From the NCBI GenBank assembly GCA_012799075.1, contig JAAZLZ010000324.1, forward strand, positions 1 to 5,326: 5,326 nt of DNA, read 5' to 3'. Origin of the DNA: Bacillota bacterium (lineage in GTDB: Bacteria; Bacillota; Limnochordia; JAAZLZ01). The notes beneath the pieces are model-generated. The model was not told where the DNA came from. It saw only the letters and a list, made by a program, of their open reading frames with translations, and made no database searches. Position 1 is the stretch's first letter. Each line of letters starts with the position of its first letter. This document shows positions 1 to 5,326 of the stretch, piece by piece. A program made the position numbers and the translations under genes.

Positions 1-32
1 TAGCCCTTCTACCGCGGCAGTTCCTTTAGTCC

Positions 33-61
33 TTGACAGTCCCCCCGGGGGATCATATAAT
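33..61 (+). promoter_or_regulatory. Sigma-A promoter of the tRNA-Leu gene
   Basis: A perfect -35 hexamer TTGACA (33-38) and a perfect -10 hexamer TATAAT (56-61) are separated by exactly 17 bp, the optimal spacing for the vegetative sigma-A/sigma-70 holoenzyme. Transcription should begin near 68, a few bases before the mature tRNA 5' end at 77. Both boxes match consensus fully, as is common for stable RNA genes. The spacer contains a 10-bp self-complementary block, CCCCCGGGGG (42-51). Confidence 0.9.
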
Positions 62-76
62 AGTTGCAGTCGAAGG

Positions 77-161
77 GCCCGGGTGGCGGAATTGGCAGAC
101 GCGCACGGTTGAGGGCCGTGTGGGTAACACCGTACGAGTTCAAGTCTCGTCCCGGGCACCA
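77..161 (+). tRNA. tRNA-Leu (anticodon GAG)
   Basis: A complete class II cloverleaf can be drawn. The acceptor stem is GCCCGGG (77-83) with CCCGGGC (151-157), followed by discriminator A158 and an encoded CCA (159-161). The anticodon stem CACGG/CCGTG (104-108 with 116-120) closes the loop TTGAGGG (109-115), which puts GAG at 111-113. The T arm ACGAG-TTCAAGT-CTCGT spans 134-150. The long variable region (121-133) with a short GGT/ACC stem is typical of tRNA-Leu, and discriminator A also fits leucine. GAG reads CUC and CUU codons. The gene stands alone, with its own promoter and terminator, and no other tRNA is visible next to it. Confidence 0.97.
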
Positions 162-174
162 TGCAAAAGCTGAC

Positions 175-200
175 AGGCTCCTGATGGGGCCTATTTTTTT
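175..200 (+). terminator. Rho-independent terminator of tRNA-Leu
   Basis: The arms AGGCTCC (175-181) and GGGGCCT (186-192) pair over 7 bp with one G-U, around a TGAT loop, and are followed by A and seven Ts (194-200). This is a good intrinsic terminator for the plus strand, 13 bp after the tRNA CCA. The last Ts belong to the stop codon (199-201) of the convergent gene. In the minus direction the hairpin is followed only by a weak, interrupted T tract, so termination of the regulator transcript here is possible but less convincing. Confidence 0.85.
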
Positions 201-1617
201 ATCCTAATTTGAGGAGCTCCTGGATGACCCAATTGCGCTCCCGGTTGATTCTCGGGATGGATTGCCAAATGTCTTCGTAGTATTTGAAAAATGCGCTGAC
301 AACAGTTGCCTCCGAAACGGAGGCTGCAAAGGGATAATCCTTTGACCAGGCGACAATTAGCTCATCCTGCAGCCACAGATTGATGGGGGGATGGGTCAAG
401 TCCTTTGCCGAAAAGAGGGCCACCTCCAAAGACGCATCGGTTCGTAAGCGCTGGATCAGCTCATCAACATGCTCGCGGACATCTTCCCGGGCAGCCTTGA
501 TTGGCTGCCTGGCAATCAACGACAGTTCGCGGTAGTTGACCTGATTCTGCTCTAGGGCCTGTCTTAGTCCGTCCCTGTTGCAAAGGTGGCGGGAGGGGGT
601 GTTGAGCATCGACTGATGACACTTTAGGCAGTGGGACACCCTATCCTCTCCGATGTTGTTTTTGGCCAGGATCTTTCTTAGGAGGTCTCGGGACATGGCG
701 GCCATCGGGGGCAGGTCCCAGCTGAGATAGGCTCGGGACGCTGCCTGTGCCGCGAATCGGTGGTAGGCCAGGTTATCGACTTCAATGAGGGGGCGACATT
801 TTGCCTTATAGGCCGCGAAGATCCCCTGGTACTGCTTGACCGTGATGGGGTCGCCAAACATAGCTGTGTAGCGTTCGCAGGATGGGTTGTCCCCGGCCAT
901 TCCTACAACGACCAGGGCATCTTCCACGATGAAATAAGTGGTTTGGAAGGGATCATCGGCATACCTGGGCAAAAACCAGGATTGAATTCCGCCGGTAAGA
1001 TGCAAAGGCAGCCATCGGCCGATGATTTCGCTTAGACTGTCTACGCTGCGGTCGACCCAGTGGATGATCTCGATCTTGTGCCTGTCCGCCAGCACCAGGG
1101 CCAGCTTCTCCTTCCATTCCTCCAAGAAGAAGGGATCTTCCACCAACCATGACATATCCTCCTGGCTCAACAAGCAAAGCTTTTGTCCCGGAGGCATCCC
1201 GAGCACCCTGTCCAAAAAAGCAAGCACCGCCTGCCTTCTTCCTTCATTGCCTCTGTAGACGGTGTAAAGGGCATCGTAATGATTCTTCGATCCATCGTGT
1301 TGCCCCAATCGCAGATGGAAAGGAGCTGTCTCCGTCAAGTAGCGGCACAGGCAGGTCAAACGGGCTTTGCCGTCGGCATAGTCCAAATCCGGTTGATAGT
1401 TGATCAGCATCTCCTGCAGGATCCGTTGGGTCAGGGGCTGCTCAAGGGACAAGAAGTACTCAGCAATCCGAGGTACATGGACTGAATCGGGTGACAATGG
1501 CCGCTGGCTATGCTTCCATTTGCTAACCAGGGAAGGATCCACATGGACGGCTGCCGCCAGCTCCCTACCGGTCACTCCCAAAGCATTCATCAAGAAATGC
1601 AGGCATGAGTCTTCCAA
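199..1617 (-). CDS. Helix-turn-helix transcriptional regulator with a large C-terminal putative sensor region
   Basis: This is probably a cytoplasmic DNA-binding regulator of 472 residues. Residues about 13-41 form a Cro/C1-type helix-turn-helix (LGVTGRELAAAVHVDP then SLVSKWKHSQRPL), with the usual A-A-x-V-x-V-D-x-S-x-V-S-x-W spacing. The rest has no catalytic motif I can name. A middle stretch (about 119-280: RGNEGRRQAVLAFLD, EDMSWLVEDPFF, IEIIHWVDR, a hydrophobic FIVEDALVVVGM strand, CRPLIEV) resembles large HTH proteins I recall from Clostridia and, more loosely, TrmB/PLD-like effector folds; this is inference. A Cys/His cluster (C330, C333, H334, H344, C346) may bind metal. The C-terminus is helical and charged. 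I chose the TTG start at 1617 because GGAGGAGGAGG (1632-1622) sits just upstream, while the in-frame ATG at 1650 lies within the -10 box; the ATG start would give 483 residues. The gene is convergent with the tRNA and divergent from the secreted-protein gene. No specific target is known; autoregulation is plausible. Confidence 0.8.
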   Translation of the reverse strand: MEDSCLHFLMNALGVTGRELAAAVHVDPSLVSKWKHSQRPLSPDSVHVPRIAEYFLSLEQPLTQRILQEMLINYQPDLDYADGKARLTCLCRYLTETAPFHLRLGQHDGSKNHYDALYTVYRGNEGRRQAVLAFLDRVLGMPPGQKLCLLSQEDMSWLVEDPFFLEEWKEKLALVLADRHKIEIIHWVDRSVDSLSEIIGRWLPLHLTGGIQSWFLPRYADDPFQTTYFIVEDALVVVGMAGDNPSCERYTAMFGDPITVKQYQGIFAAYKAKCRPLIEVDNLAYHRFAAQAASRAYLSWDLPPMAAMSRDLLRKILAKNNIGEDRVSHCLKCHQSMLNTPSRHLCNRDGLRQALEQNQVNYRELSLIARQPIKAAREDVREHVDELIQRLRTDASLEVALFSAKDLTHPPINLWLQDELIVAWSKDYPFAASVSEATVVSAFFKYYEDIWQSIPRINRERNWVIQELLKLG

Positions 1618-1621
1618 CGTG

Positions 1622-1632
1622 CCTCCTCCTCC
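1622..1632 (-). promoter_or_regulatory. Strong Shine-Dalgarno that sets the TTG start of the regulator
   Basis: On the minus strand GGAGGAGGAGG (1632 down to 1622) is followed by CACG and then TTG at 1617-1615. Any register of AGGAGG lies 4-7 bases from the TTG, which suits initiation there. If translation began at the ATG at 1650 this purine run would instead encode a Gly-Gly-Gly-Gly stretch, an unlikely protein start. Confidence 0.75.
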
Positions 1633-1645
1633 GAATGACACCCGG

Positions 1646-1675
1646 ATCATATCAATAACGTCAACTAAATGTCAA
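1646..1675 (-). promoter_or_regulatory. Sigma-A promoter of the regulator gene
   Basis: Read on the minus strand, TTGACA (1675-1670) and TATGAT (1651-1646) are separated by 18 bp. The -35 is perfect and the -10 matches 5 of 6. Transcription would start around 1639-1640, giving a leader of about 20 bases that contains the Shine-Dalgarno. A second GTTGAC element (1665-1660) lies within the spacer, about one helical turn from the -35. Confidence 0.75.
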
Positions 1676-1692
1676 TGAAAAGAAGATTGACA
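1670..1692. promoter_or_regulatory. Inverted repeat in the divergent control region, possible operator
   Basis: TGTCAAT (1670-1676) and ATTGACA (1686-1692) form a perfect 7-bp inverted repeat with a 9-bp spacer. Each arm contains a TTGACA hexamer pointing outwards: the minus one is the -35 of the regulator promoter, and the plus one could be the -35 for the secreted-protein gene. The plus one has only a poor -10 candidate (TTTACA, 1711-1716, 18-bp spacing). The symmetry could therefore be two back-to-back -35 elements, an operator for the adjacent HTH regulator, or both. A shorter inverted repeat, GATAC-N5-GTATC (1719-1733), lies further downstream. Confidence 0.4.
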
Positions 1693-1779
1693 AACAACCA
1701 GTCTGGTGGCTTTACAGGGATACGAGTGGTATCTTTAGGCTAGATGGAGTCAAGTTCTCCCAAGATTGGAGGATGCGTA

Positions 1780-2493
1780 ATGAAAACGCCGGTACTTTTA
1801 TTTCTGCTCCTTTGTCTGGGTGTCTCGGGGGTGCAAGCTGCCAGTTTTCAACAATGGGCGACCAATGCCGAGGCTAGCAGCCAGTATAGGAATGATAGGT
1901 GGTCTGCATCCCAGGCAACCGGTCCGCCGGACACTTATCCAAGACATGGCGATTTTGACACGGCTTGGACGACCGGAAGCCGGGATTCGGGGTTCGAGTG
2001 GCTGTTGTTGACCTATCCTGAAGCTGTTGTCGTTGACGAAGTGTTGGTGTATGAAACGTGCAATCCCGGTGCCATCGTTAAGGTGGAACTCGTCGATCAA
2101 GCAGGCGCAAGCCATGAGATTTGGCGGGGAGTGGGGGAGCCTGCACCGAAGGAAGCTCGCATTTTCACCGTGGCGAACAAAGCTGTGGGGGTTGCCGTTA
2201 ACAAGGTTCGCCTCCTCCTTGATACGAGTCGAGTGCCAGGATGGAACGAGATCGATGCGGTGGGCATCACAGGTCGACGGATTGTTGACCAGGTTGCTGA
2301 CATGAGCGTCTTAAACGAGCTTGATGCCGTCTTGGCTAGATTGGAAGAAAGCATTGAGCGGGCTAAGGCGGCGCGGTCAGCCCACCCTGCTTTCTTGCAG
2401 GACCTAGAAGCTTGCTTGGCCGATCTTCTTGCCACCCGGGATGTGCTCCAAAGGGAAATGGGGGTCTCCCAATCCCAGTGGGGCAACTACTAA
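1780..2493 (+). CDS. Secreted protein with discoidin-like (F5/8C-type) domain and helical C-terminal tail
   Basis: This is a 237-residue exported protein of unknown role. Residues 1-20 are a signal peptide: a Lys at position 2, a long Leu-rich core, and a V-Q-A signal-peptidase I site before A21. Residues about 22-166 look like a beta-sandwich of the galactose-binding/discoidin type, with the motifs WSASQATGPPDTYP (41-54), AW (62-63), EWLLLTYPE (73-81), VYETCNPGAIVKVEL (90-104) and VPGWNEIDAVGI (152-163). I recall these motifs from extracellular proteins of diverse bacteria. Such folds usually bind carbohydrate or other surface ligands, but the ligand here is unknown. Residues about 172-227 are charged, heptad-like helix, likely a coiled coil or helical hairpin. 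The ATG at 1780 is preferred because GGAGG (1768-1772) lies 7 bases upstream and the signal peptide begins there; the in-frame ATG at 1744 would add 12 polar residues in front of it. It is transcribed divergently from the regulator, and a hairpin separates it from the germination genes. Confidence 0.8.
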   Translation: MKTPVLLFLLLCLGVSGVQAASFQQWATNAEASSQYRNDRWSASQATGPPDTYPRHGDFDTAWTTGSRDSGFEWLLLTYPEAVVVDEVLVYETCNPGAIVKVELVDQAGASHEIWRGVGEPAPKEARIFTVANKAVGVAVNKVRLLLDTSRVPGWNEIDAVGITGRRIVDQVADMSVLNELDAVLARLEESIERAKAARSAHPAFLQDLEACLADLLATRDVLQREMGVSQSQWGNY

Positions 2494-2611
2494 GGTTCAA
2501 GGTAGGGGTAGTTGCCGGATGGAGCCTGTGAACGAGGCTGACTACTCTCTGACTTTCCCCATCAGCCCGACATGCGGGAGAAGAACATCATTTTCGGTGA
2601 ATAGACTTTTT

Positions 2612-2646
2612 GAATTGCCGCCATGGACCATGGCGGCAGTTCTTTG
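2612..2646 (+). terminator. Palindromic hairpin, probable terminator after the secreted-protein gene
   Basis: The arms TGCCGCCATGG (2616-2626) and CCATGGCGGCA (2628-2638) are perfect inverted repeats around a single A. In RNA the stem can extend outwards to 2612/2642 through one U-G pair. It is followed by TTCTTT (2640-2645), a modest U-tract. It lies about 120 bp after the secreted-protein stop and about 80 bp before the germination operon, where a transcription boundary is expected. The U-tract is interrupted, so termination is probable, not certain. The rest of 2494-2720 shows only short 4-5 bp inverted repeats and no gene. Confidence 0.6.
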
Positions 2647-2674
2647 ATCCAGCCCCATCCAATATGGCATACTT
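2644..2674 (+). promoter_or_regulatory. Candidate promoter of the germination receptor operon
   Basis: CATACTT (2668-2674) resembles the -10 of forespore sigma-G promoters (consensus CATACTA in Bacillus subtilis), which drive germinant receptor operons there. The region where the -35 would lie is TTGATCC (2644-2650), a weak match to the sigma-G -35 and a 4 of 6 match to TTGACA. It sits between the terminator hairpin and the GTG start, leaving a leader of about 40 bases. Assignment to a sigma factor is tentative. Confidence 0.3.
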
Positions 2675-2708
2675 TCTTCCCCCCTTGGGCAAAATTAGTC
2701 CCGAGATT

Positions 2709-2717
2709 GGGGGATAA
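2709..2717 (+). promoter_or_regulatory. G-rich ribosome binding site of the A-subunit gene
   Basis: GGGGGATAA precedes the GTG start, with 7 bases between the last G and the GTG. GGGGG can pair with CCUCC of 16S rRNA using one central G-U. The same nine bases occur before the B-subunit start at 4278-4286, which supports both start choices. Confidence 0.55.
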
Positions 2718-2720
2718 GCC

Positions 2721-4277
2721 GTGCTTGAATGGCTAAAAGCGCTTTTTGGGGCCTCAAAAGTCGAGAAGGCTGAAAGGGGAACGCCCCTGTCGGCCAACCT
2801 GTCCATTAATCGCAGGCGGCTCAGCCAGTCCTATGGCAACAGCGCGGATGTTATCATCCGGGAGCTTAAGGTCGGCCCTCGGAAGATTCGGGTCCTGCTT
2901 GTTCTTATTGACGGTTTGGTGGACAAGACGCTGATTGCAGAAACGGTGATGAAACCCCTGGCCAATCACGGCAAGCATTGGAAGAGTCCCCGTCAGGCGT
3001 TTACGGAGCTCAAACAGGGCTTGCTGCCAAATATCGGGATTAGGGCGACAACAACCCTGGAAAACCTCCTTGGGGACATCTCTCGAGGGGGATGCGGCAT
3101 CCTGATCGATGGTGTGGCTGAAGGTTTGATCAGTGTGGTTCCCGGCTGGGTGCAGCGAAACCCCGGGGAGCCTGATACCGAGCCCGTCATCAGGGGCCCC
3201 AAGGAAGGGTTTGTCGAATCCATTAGGACCAACACCAGCATCATCCGCCGAAGAATCCGGGATCCGCGTCTTAGGATCGAGGAATATGAACTTGGGCGAA
3301 CTAGTTGGACGAGGGTCGCCGTCGTCTACATCGAAGGGCTGGCCAGTCAGGACGTCCTCGGGGAACTGAGAAGCAGAATCAATCGAATTGATGTGGACGG
3401 CATCAACGAAAGCGGCCAGATCGAAGAATTGATTGAAGATGGACCTTTTTCTCCCTTTCCAACCATCCTCCGCACGGAAAGACCCGATCGGGTAACGGGG
3501 GGACTCCTCGAGGGCAGGATAGCCATCCTGACCGATGGCACGCCTTTTGTGCTTATCCTTCCGGCTACCTTCACCATGTTCTTCACAACACCTGAGGATT
3601 ACTACGAAAGGTACTGGATCGGCGCTGTGCTGAGGCTGCTGCGCTTTGTCAGCTTCTTTGCATCCCTGGTCCTGCCCGGGCTGTATGTGGCCATATTGAC
3701 CTTTCATCAGGAAATGATGCCCACCGCCCTCATTCTCAGCATCGCCGCCCAAAGGGAAGGAGTGCCTTTTCCCGGGGCCGTTGAGACCTTTTTGATGGAG
3801 TTGACCTTTGAACTTTTGCGGGAGGCAGGCACCAGACTGCCCCGGCTTGTGGGTCCGGCCATCAGCATCATCGGTGCGTTAGTGCTGGGCGATGCGGCCA
3901 TCCGGGCAGGACTTGTCTCTCCTGCCATGGTGGTTGTGGTGGCCTTTACGGGCATCGCATCCTTTTCCACGCCCCTTTACAGCATGGCCATTGGCGCCCG
4001 GATCTTGCGTTTTGCCTTGATCATCCTAGGGGGCACCCTGGGCCTTTTCGGCATTATTGCCGGACTATTTGCCCTGCTGATTCATCTCTGCACCCTAAGA
4101 TCCTTCGGGACGCCCTTCCTAGAGCCCCTAGCCCCCGTTGTTTTGTCGGATTGGAAAGATGCCCTGGTGAGGCTTCCCTGGTGGGCCATGCGGACTCGGC
4201 CCAGGCTTTTGGGGGTAGAAGATCCCATCCGTCAGGTTCCCGGGTTGGAGCCGATGCCGCCGCGAGAGGAAGGCTAA
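2721..4277 (+). CDS. Spore germination protein, GerA family (germinant receptor A subunit; GerAA/GerBA/GerKA type)
   Basis: This is the A subunit of a spore germinant receptor, an inner spore membrane complex that responds to nutrients and triggers germination. It has 518 residues, slightly above the family's usual size of about 480-500. The N-terminal soluble part (about 25-275) carries family hallmarks: KQGLLPNIGIR (98-108), GGCGILIDG (123-131), RGPKEGFVESIRTNTSIIRR (158-177) and EEYELGRTSWTRVAVVYIEG (187-206). The membrane part has hydrophobic segments near 274-288, 303-326, 377-396, 399-419 and 429-456, with the conserved blocks REGVPFP (345-351), FELLREAGTRLPR (363-375), AGLVSPAMVVVVAFTGIASF (396-415) and SFGTPFLEP (461-469). 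The GTG at 2721 is the only reasonable start: an in-frame TAA lies at 2715-2717, and the first internal Met is far downstream at residue 77. A G-rich ribosome site (GGGGG, 2709-2713) precedes it. The B-subunit gene follows after 11 bp, so the two are almost certainly one operon. The family assignment is firm; which germinant it detects cannot be read from sequence. Confidence 0.96.
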   Translation: MLEWLKALFGASKVEKAERGTPLSANLSINRRRLSQSYGNSADVIIRELKVGPRKIRVLLVLIDGLVDKTLIAETVMKPLANHGKHWKSPRQAFTELKQGLLPNIGIRATTTLENLLGDISRGGCGILIDGVAEGLISVVPGWVQRNPGEPDTEPVIRGPKEGFVESIRTNTSIIRRRIRDPRLRIEEYELGRTSWTRVAVVYIEGLASQDVLGELRSRINRIDVDGINESGQIEELIEDGPFSPFPTILRTERPDRVTGGLLEGRIAILTDGTPFVLILPATFTMFFTTPEDYYERYWIGAVLRLLRFVSFFASLVLPGLYVAILTFHQEMMPTALILSIAAQREGVPFPGAVETFLMELTFELLREAGTRLPRLVGPAISIIGALVLGDAAIRAGLVSPAMVVVVAFTGIASFSTPLYSMAIGARILRFALIILGGTLGLFGIIAGLFALLIHLCTLRSFGTPFLEPLAPVVLSDWKDALVRLPWWAMRTRPRLLGVEDPIRQVPGLEPMPPREEG

Positions 4278-4286
4278 GGGGGATAA
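4278..4286 (+). promoter_or_regulatory. G-rich ribosome binding site of the B-subunit gene
   Basis: GGGGGATAA begins directly after the A-subunit stop codon, with the last G 6 bases before the ATG at 4289. It is identical to the nine bases preceding the A-subunit GTG. Confidence 0.6.
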
Positions 4287-4288
4287 TC

Positions 4289-5326
4289 ATGTCTCTTGAC
4301 AAGATCAGTCCGCGACAAGCCATGGCCATGCTCATCATCAGTCGTCTGATGATGGTCACCATCCTGTTTCCTGCCCTCACGGAGATGGGCGACCCACAGA
4401 ATATTTGGCTGGTTGGCCTGCTGGGCATGCTGATCGCCGTTCCCTTGATCCTGCTGATAGTCGCCTTGGGATTGGAGCACCCTGATAAGAGCATCATCCA
4501 GTACAGTCAGGTGCTGTTGGGCAAGTTCTTCGGCAAAATCGTTGGGCTTGTCCTCGTATGGTACTGGTTCCATATCGCGGTGACCAGTGCCGCTGCCTTG
4601 GGAGAGAGTCTTACCTCGGCTATCATGGTTGAGACTCCTGAAATTGTTTTCATTGGGACAATGGTTTACCTTGGCGCTAGTGCGGCCCGCAATGGATTGG
4701 AAGTCATGGCCAGGGTGGCGGAAAATGCCCTGGGGGTGATCATTTTCTTTGGGCTGGCCACCATCATCCTGCCTTTCAATGTGATGAAGTTCAAAAACCT
4801 CTTGCCGTTGTTGGCTGGCGGCTGGACCACCCTGATCCCGCCAACAATGAGTACAGTTGGCTTCTTCATGGAACTTACGGTTTTGGGAATGCTCATCCCC
4901 CATGTTAACAGGCCGAAACAGATGGTTCAGTATTCGGCCTATGCGATCTTGACAGCCGGGACCATGCTGGTGTTTTTTGGCCTGGCTGCGGTCATGGTCT
5001 TCGGGCCTACCGTGACTTCCCTATCCATGCCCGTATTCAGCCTGGGCCGCATGATTAGCATCGGCCGCTTTTTTGAGCGGATCGAGGTCATCCCCATGGG
5101 GGCTTGGATCATGTGTGCCGGCATCAAGCTGGCCCTTTTTAGCTGGGCATCCAGTACAGGCCTGGCCCAGGTGTTAGGTCTAGACGAACCCCAGGTCCTG
5201 ATCTATCCCATGGGGGCTTTGGTTGTCGCTGCCAGCCTCGTATTTTACGAAGACTTCCTGGTATTGATCCGCTTCTTGACCCTAGGCGGCTGGTCGGTGT
5301 ACAGTCTCGGGACTACCCTCACTATA
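4289..5326 (+). CDS. Spore germination protein, GerB family permease (germinant receptor B subunit), partial at 3' end
   Basis: An open frame of 346 codons runs from the ATG at 4289 to the window edge without a stop. Family members are usually about 360-370 residues, so roughly 20 may be missing. The product is an integral membrane protein of the amino acid/polyamine/organocation (APC) transporter superfamily; in the receptor it forms the ligand-binding membrane subunit alongside the A subunit. It opens with the family-typical KISPRQAMAMLI (5-16), then alternating hydrophobic segments at about 11-30, 39-60, 84-105, 118-132, 147-162, 185-203, 215-238, 267-288, 303-318 and the last residues, consistent with ten membrane spans. 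FFERIEVIPMGAWIMCAGIK (261-280) matches the conserved F-x-R-[IL]-[DE] region of GerB proteins. The start follows the A-subunit stop by 11 bp, with GGGGGATAA between them, indicating coupled expression. A C-subunit lipoprotein gene is likely downstream but is not in the window. Long minus-strand open frames here are shadows of this gene. Confidence 0.93.
   Translation, partial: MSLDKISPRQAMAMLIISRLMMVTILFPALTEMGDPQNIWLVGLLGMLIAVPLILLIVALGLEHPDKSIIQYSQVLLGKFFGKIVGLVLVWYWFHIAVTSAAALGESLTSAIMVETPEIVFIGTMVYLGASAARNGLEVMARVAENALGVIIFFGLATIILPFNVMKFKNLLPLLAGGWTTLIPPTMSTVGFFMELTVLGMLIPHVNRPKQMVQYSAYAILTAGTMLVFFGLAAVMVFGPTVTSLSMPVFSLGRMISIGRFFERIEVIPMGAWIMCAGIKLALFSWASSTGLAQVLGLDEPQVLIYPMGALVVAASLVFYEDFLVLIRFLTLGGWSVYSLGTTLTI

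Noticed and set aside
136..161. The 3' end of tRNA-Leu as an integration (att) site for a mobile element
   Set aside because: No second copy of the tRNA 3' end was seen in the window, and there is no integrase-like gene nearby.
602..630. A C-x-x-C-H motif in the regulator (residues 330-334) as a cytochrome c heme site
   Set aside because: The protein has no signal peptide and a DNA-binding domain, so it stays in the cytoplasm, where c-type heme is not attached. A metal or redox role for the wider Cys/His cluster is more plausible.
1744..1779. Start of the secreted protein at the upstream ATG (1744)
   Set aside because: It would put 12 polar residues before the signal peptide and has no good ribosome site, whereas GGAGG lies 7 bases before the ATG at 1780.
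1798..1839. A lipoprotein signal (lipobox) in the secreted protein, around Cys12
   Set aside because: Cys12 is preceded by Leu-Leu-Leu in the hydrophobic core, not by the Ala/Gly/Ser required at -1. A V-Q-A signal-peptidase I site follows at 18-20.
2754..3752. A 332-codon open frame on the minus strand inside the A-subunit gene
   Set aside because: It is fully antisense to a gene with clear GerA-family motifs throughout. Its predicted protein is low in recognisable structure and shows no family motif. The frame is a by-product of codon composition on the other strand.
4274..4903. A 209-codon minus-strand open frame, and others at 4054-4497, 4666-4896 and 4939-5127
   Set aside because: These are antisense to the GerB-type gene, which is continuous to the window edge and carries conserved family motifs. 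The predicted proteins are His/Gln/Asp-rich or Met/Pro-rich and look like shadow translations.

Overview
The window looks like chromosomal DNA of an endospore-forming member of the Bacillota (Firmicutes), probably a Clostridia-like lineage of moderate GC content. The strongest evidence is a tandem GerA-type and GerB-type pair, subunits of the spore germinant receptor that are found only in endospore formers. Supporting signs are purine-rich Shine-Dalgarno sequences, use of TTG and GTG starts, and consensus sigma-A promoters. I cannot name the genus.

Layout. (1) 33-200: a single tRNA-Leu(GAG) gene with its own consensus promoter (TTGACA-N17-TATAAT) and a hairpin/T-run terminator. (2) 199-1617, minus strand: a helix-turn-helix regulator of about 470 residues, convergent with the tRNA; its stop codon overlaps the T-run of the tRNA terminator. 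The apparent ATG at 1650 lies inside the gene's own -10 box, so translation most likely starts at a TTG at 1617 behind a very strong Shine-Dalgarno. (3) 1646-1733: a divergent control region in which two TTGACA hexamers face away from each other within a 7-bp inverted repeat. (4) 1780-2493, plus strand: a secreted protein with a signal peptide, a discoidin-like beta-sandwich type domain and a helical tail, followed after about 120 bp by a palindromic hairpin that probably terminates transcription. (5) 2721-5326, plus strand: the germinant receptor operon, with a complete A subunit followed 11 bp later by the B subunit. The B subunit runs off the window end, probably some 20 residues short of completion. 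A C-subunit lipoprotein gene would be expected next, outside the window.

How they fit together. The A and B subunits would act together in the inner membrane of the spore to sense small-molecule germinants. The regulator and the secreted protein form a separate divergent pair that probably shares control elements. Nothing seen ties them functionally to germination. The less understood parts are this pair: a large regulator whose middle and C-terminal parts look like an effector-sensing region with a Cys/His cluster, and its exported neighbour. No mobile elements, CRISPR arrays or integrase-type genes were seen.
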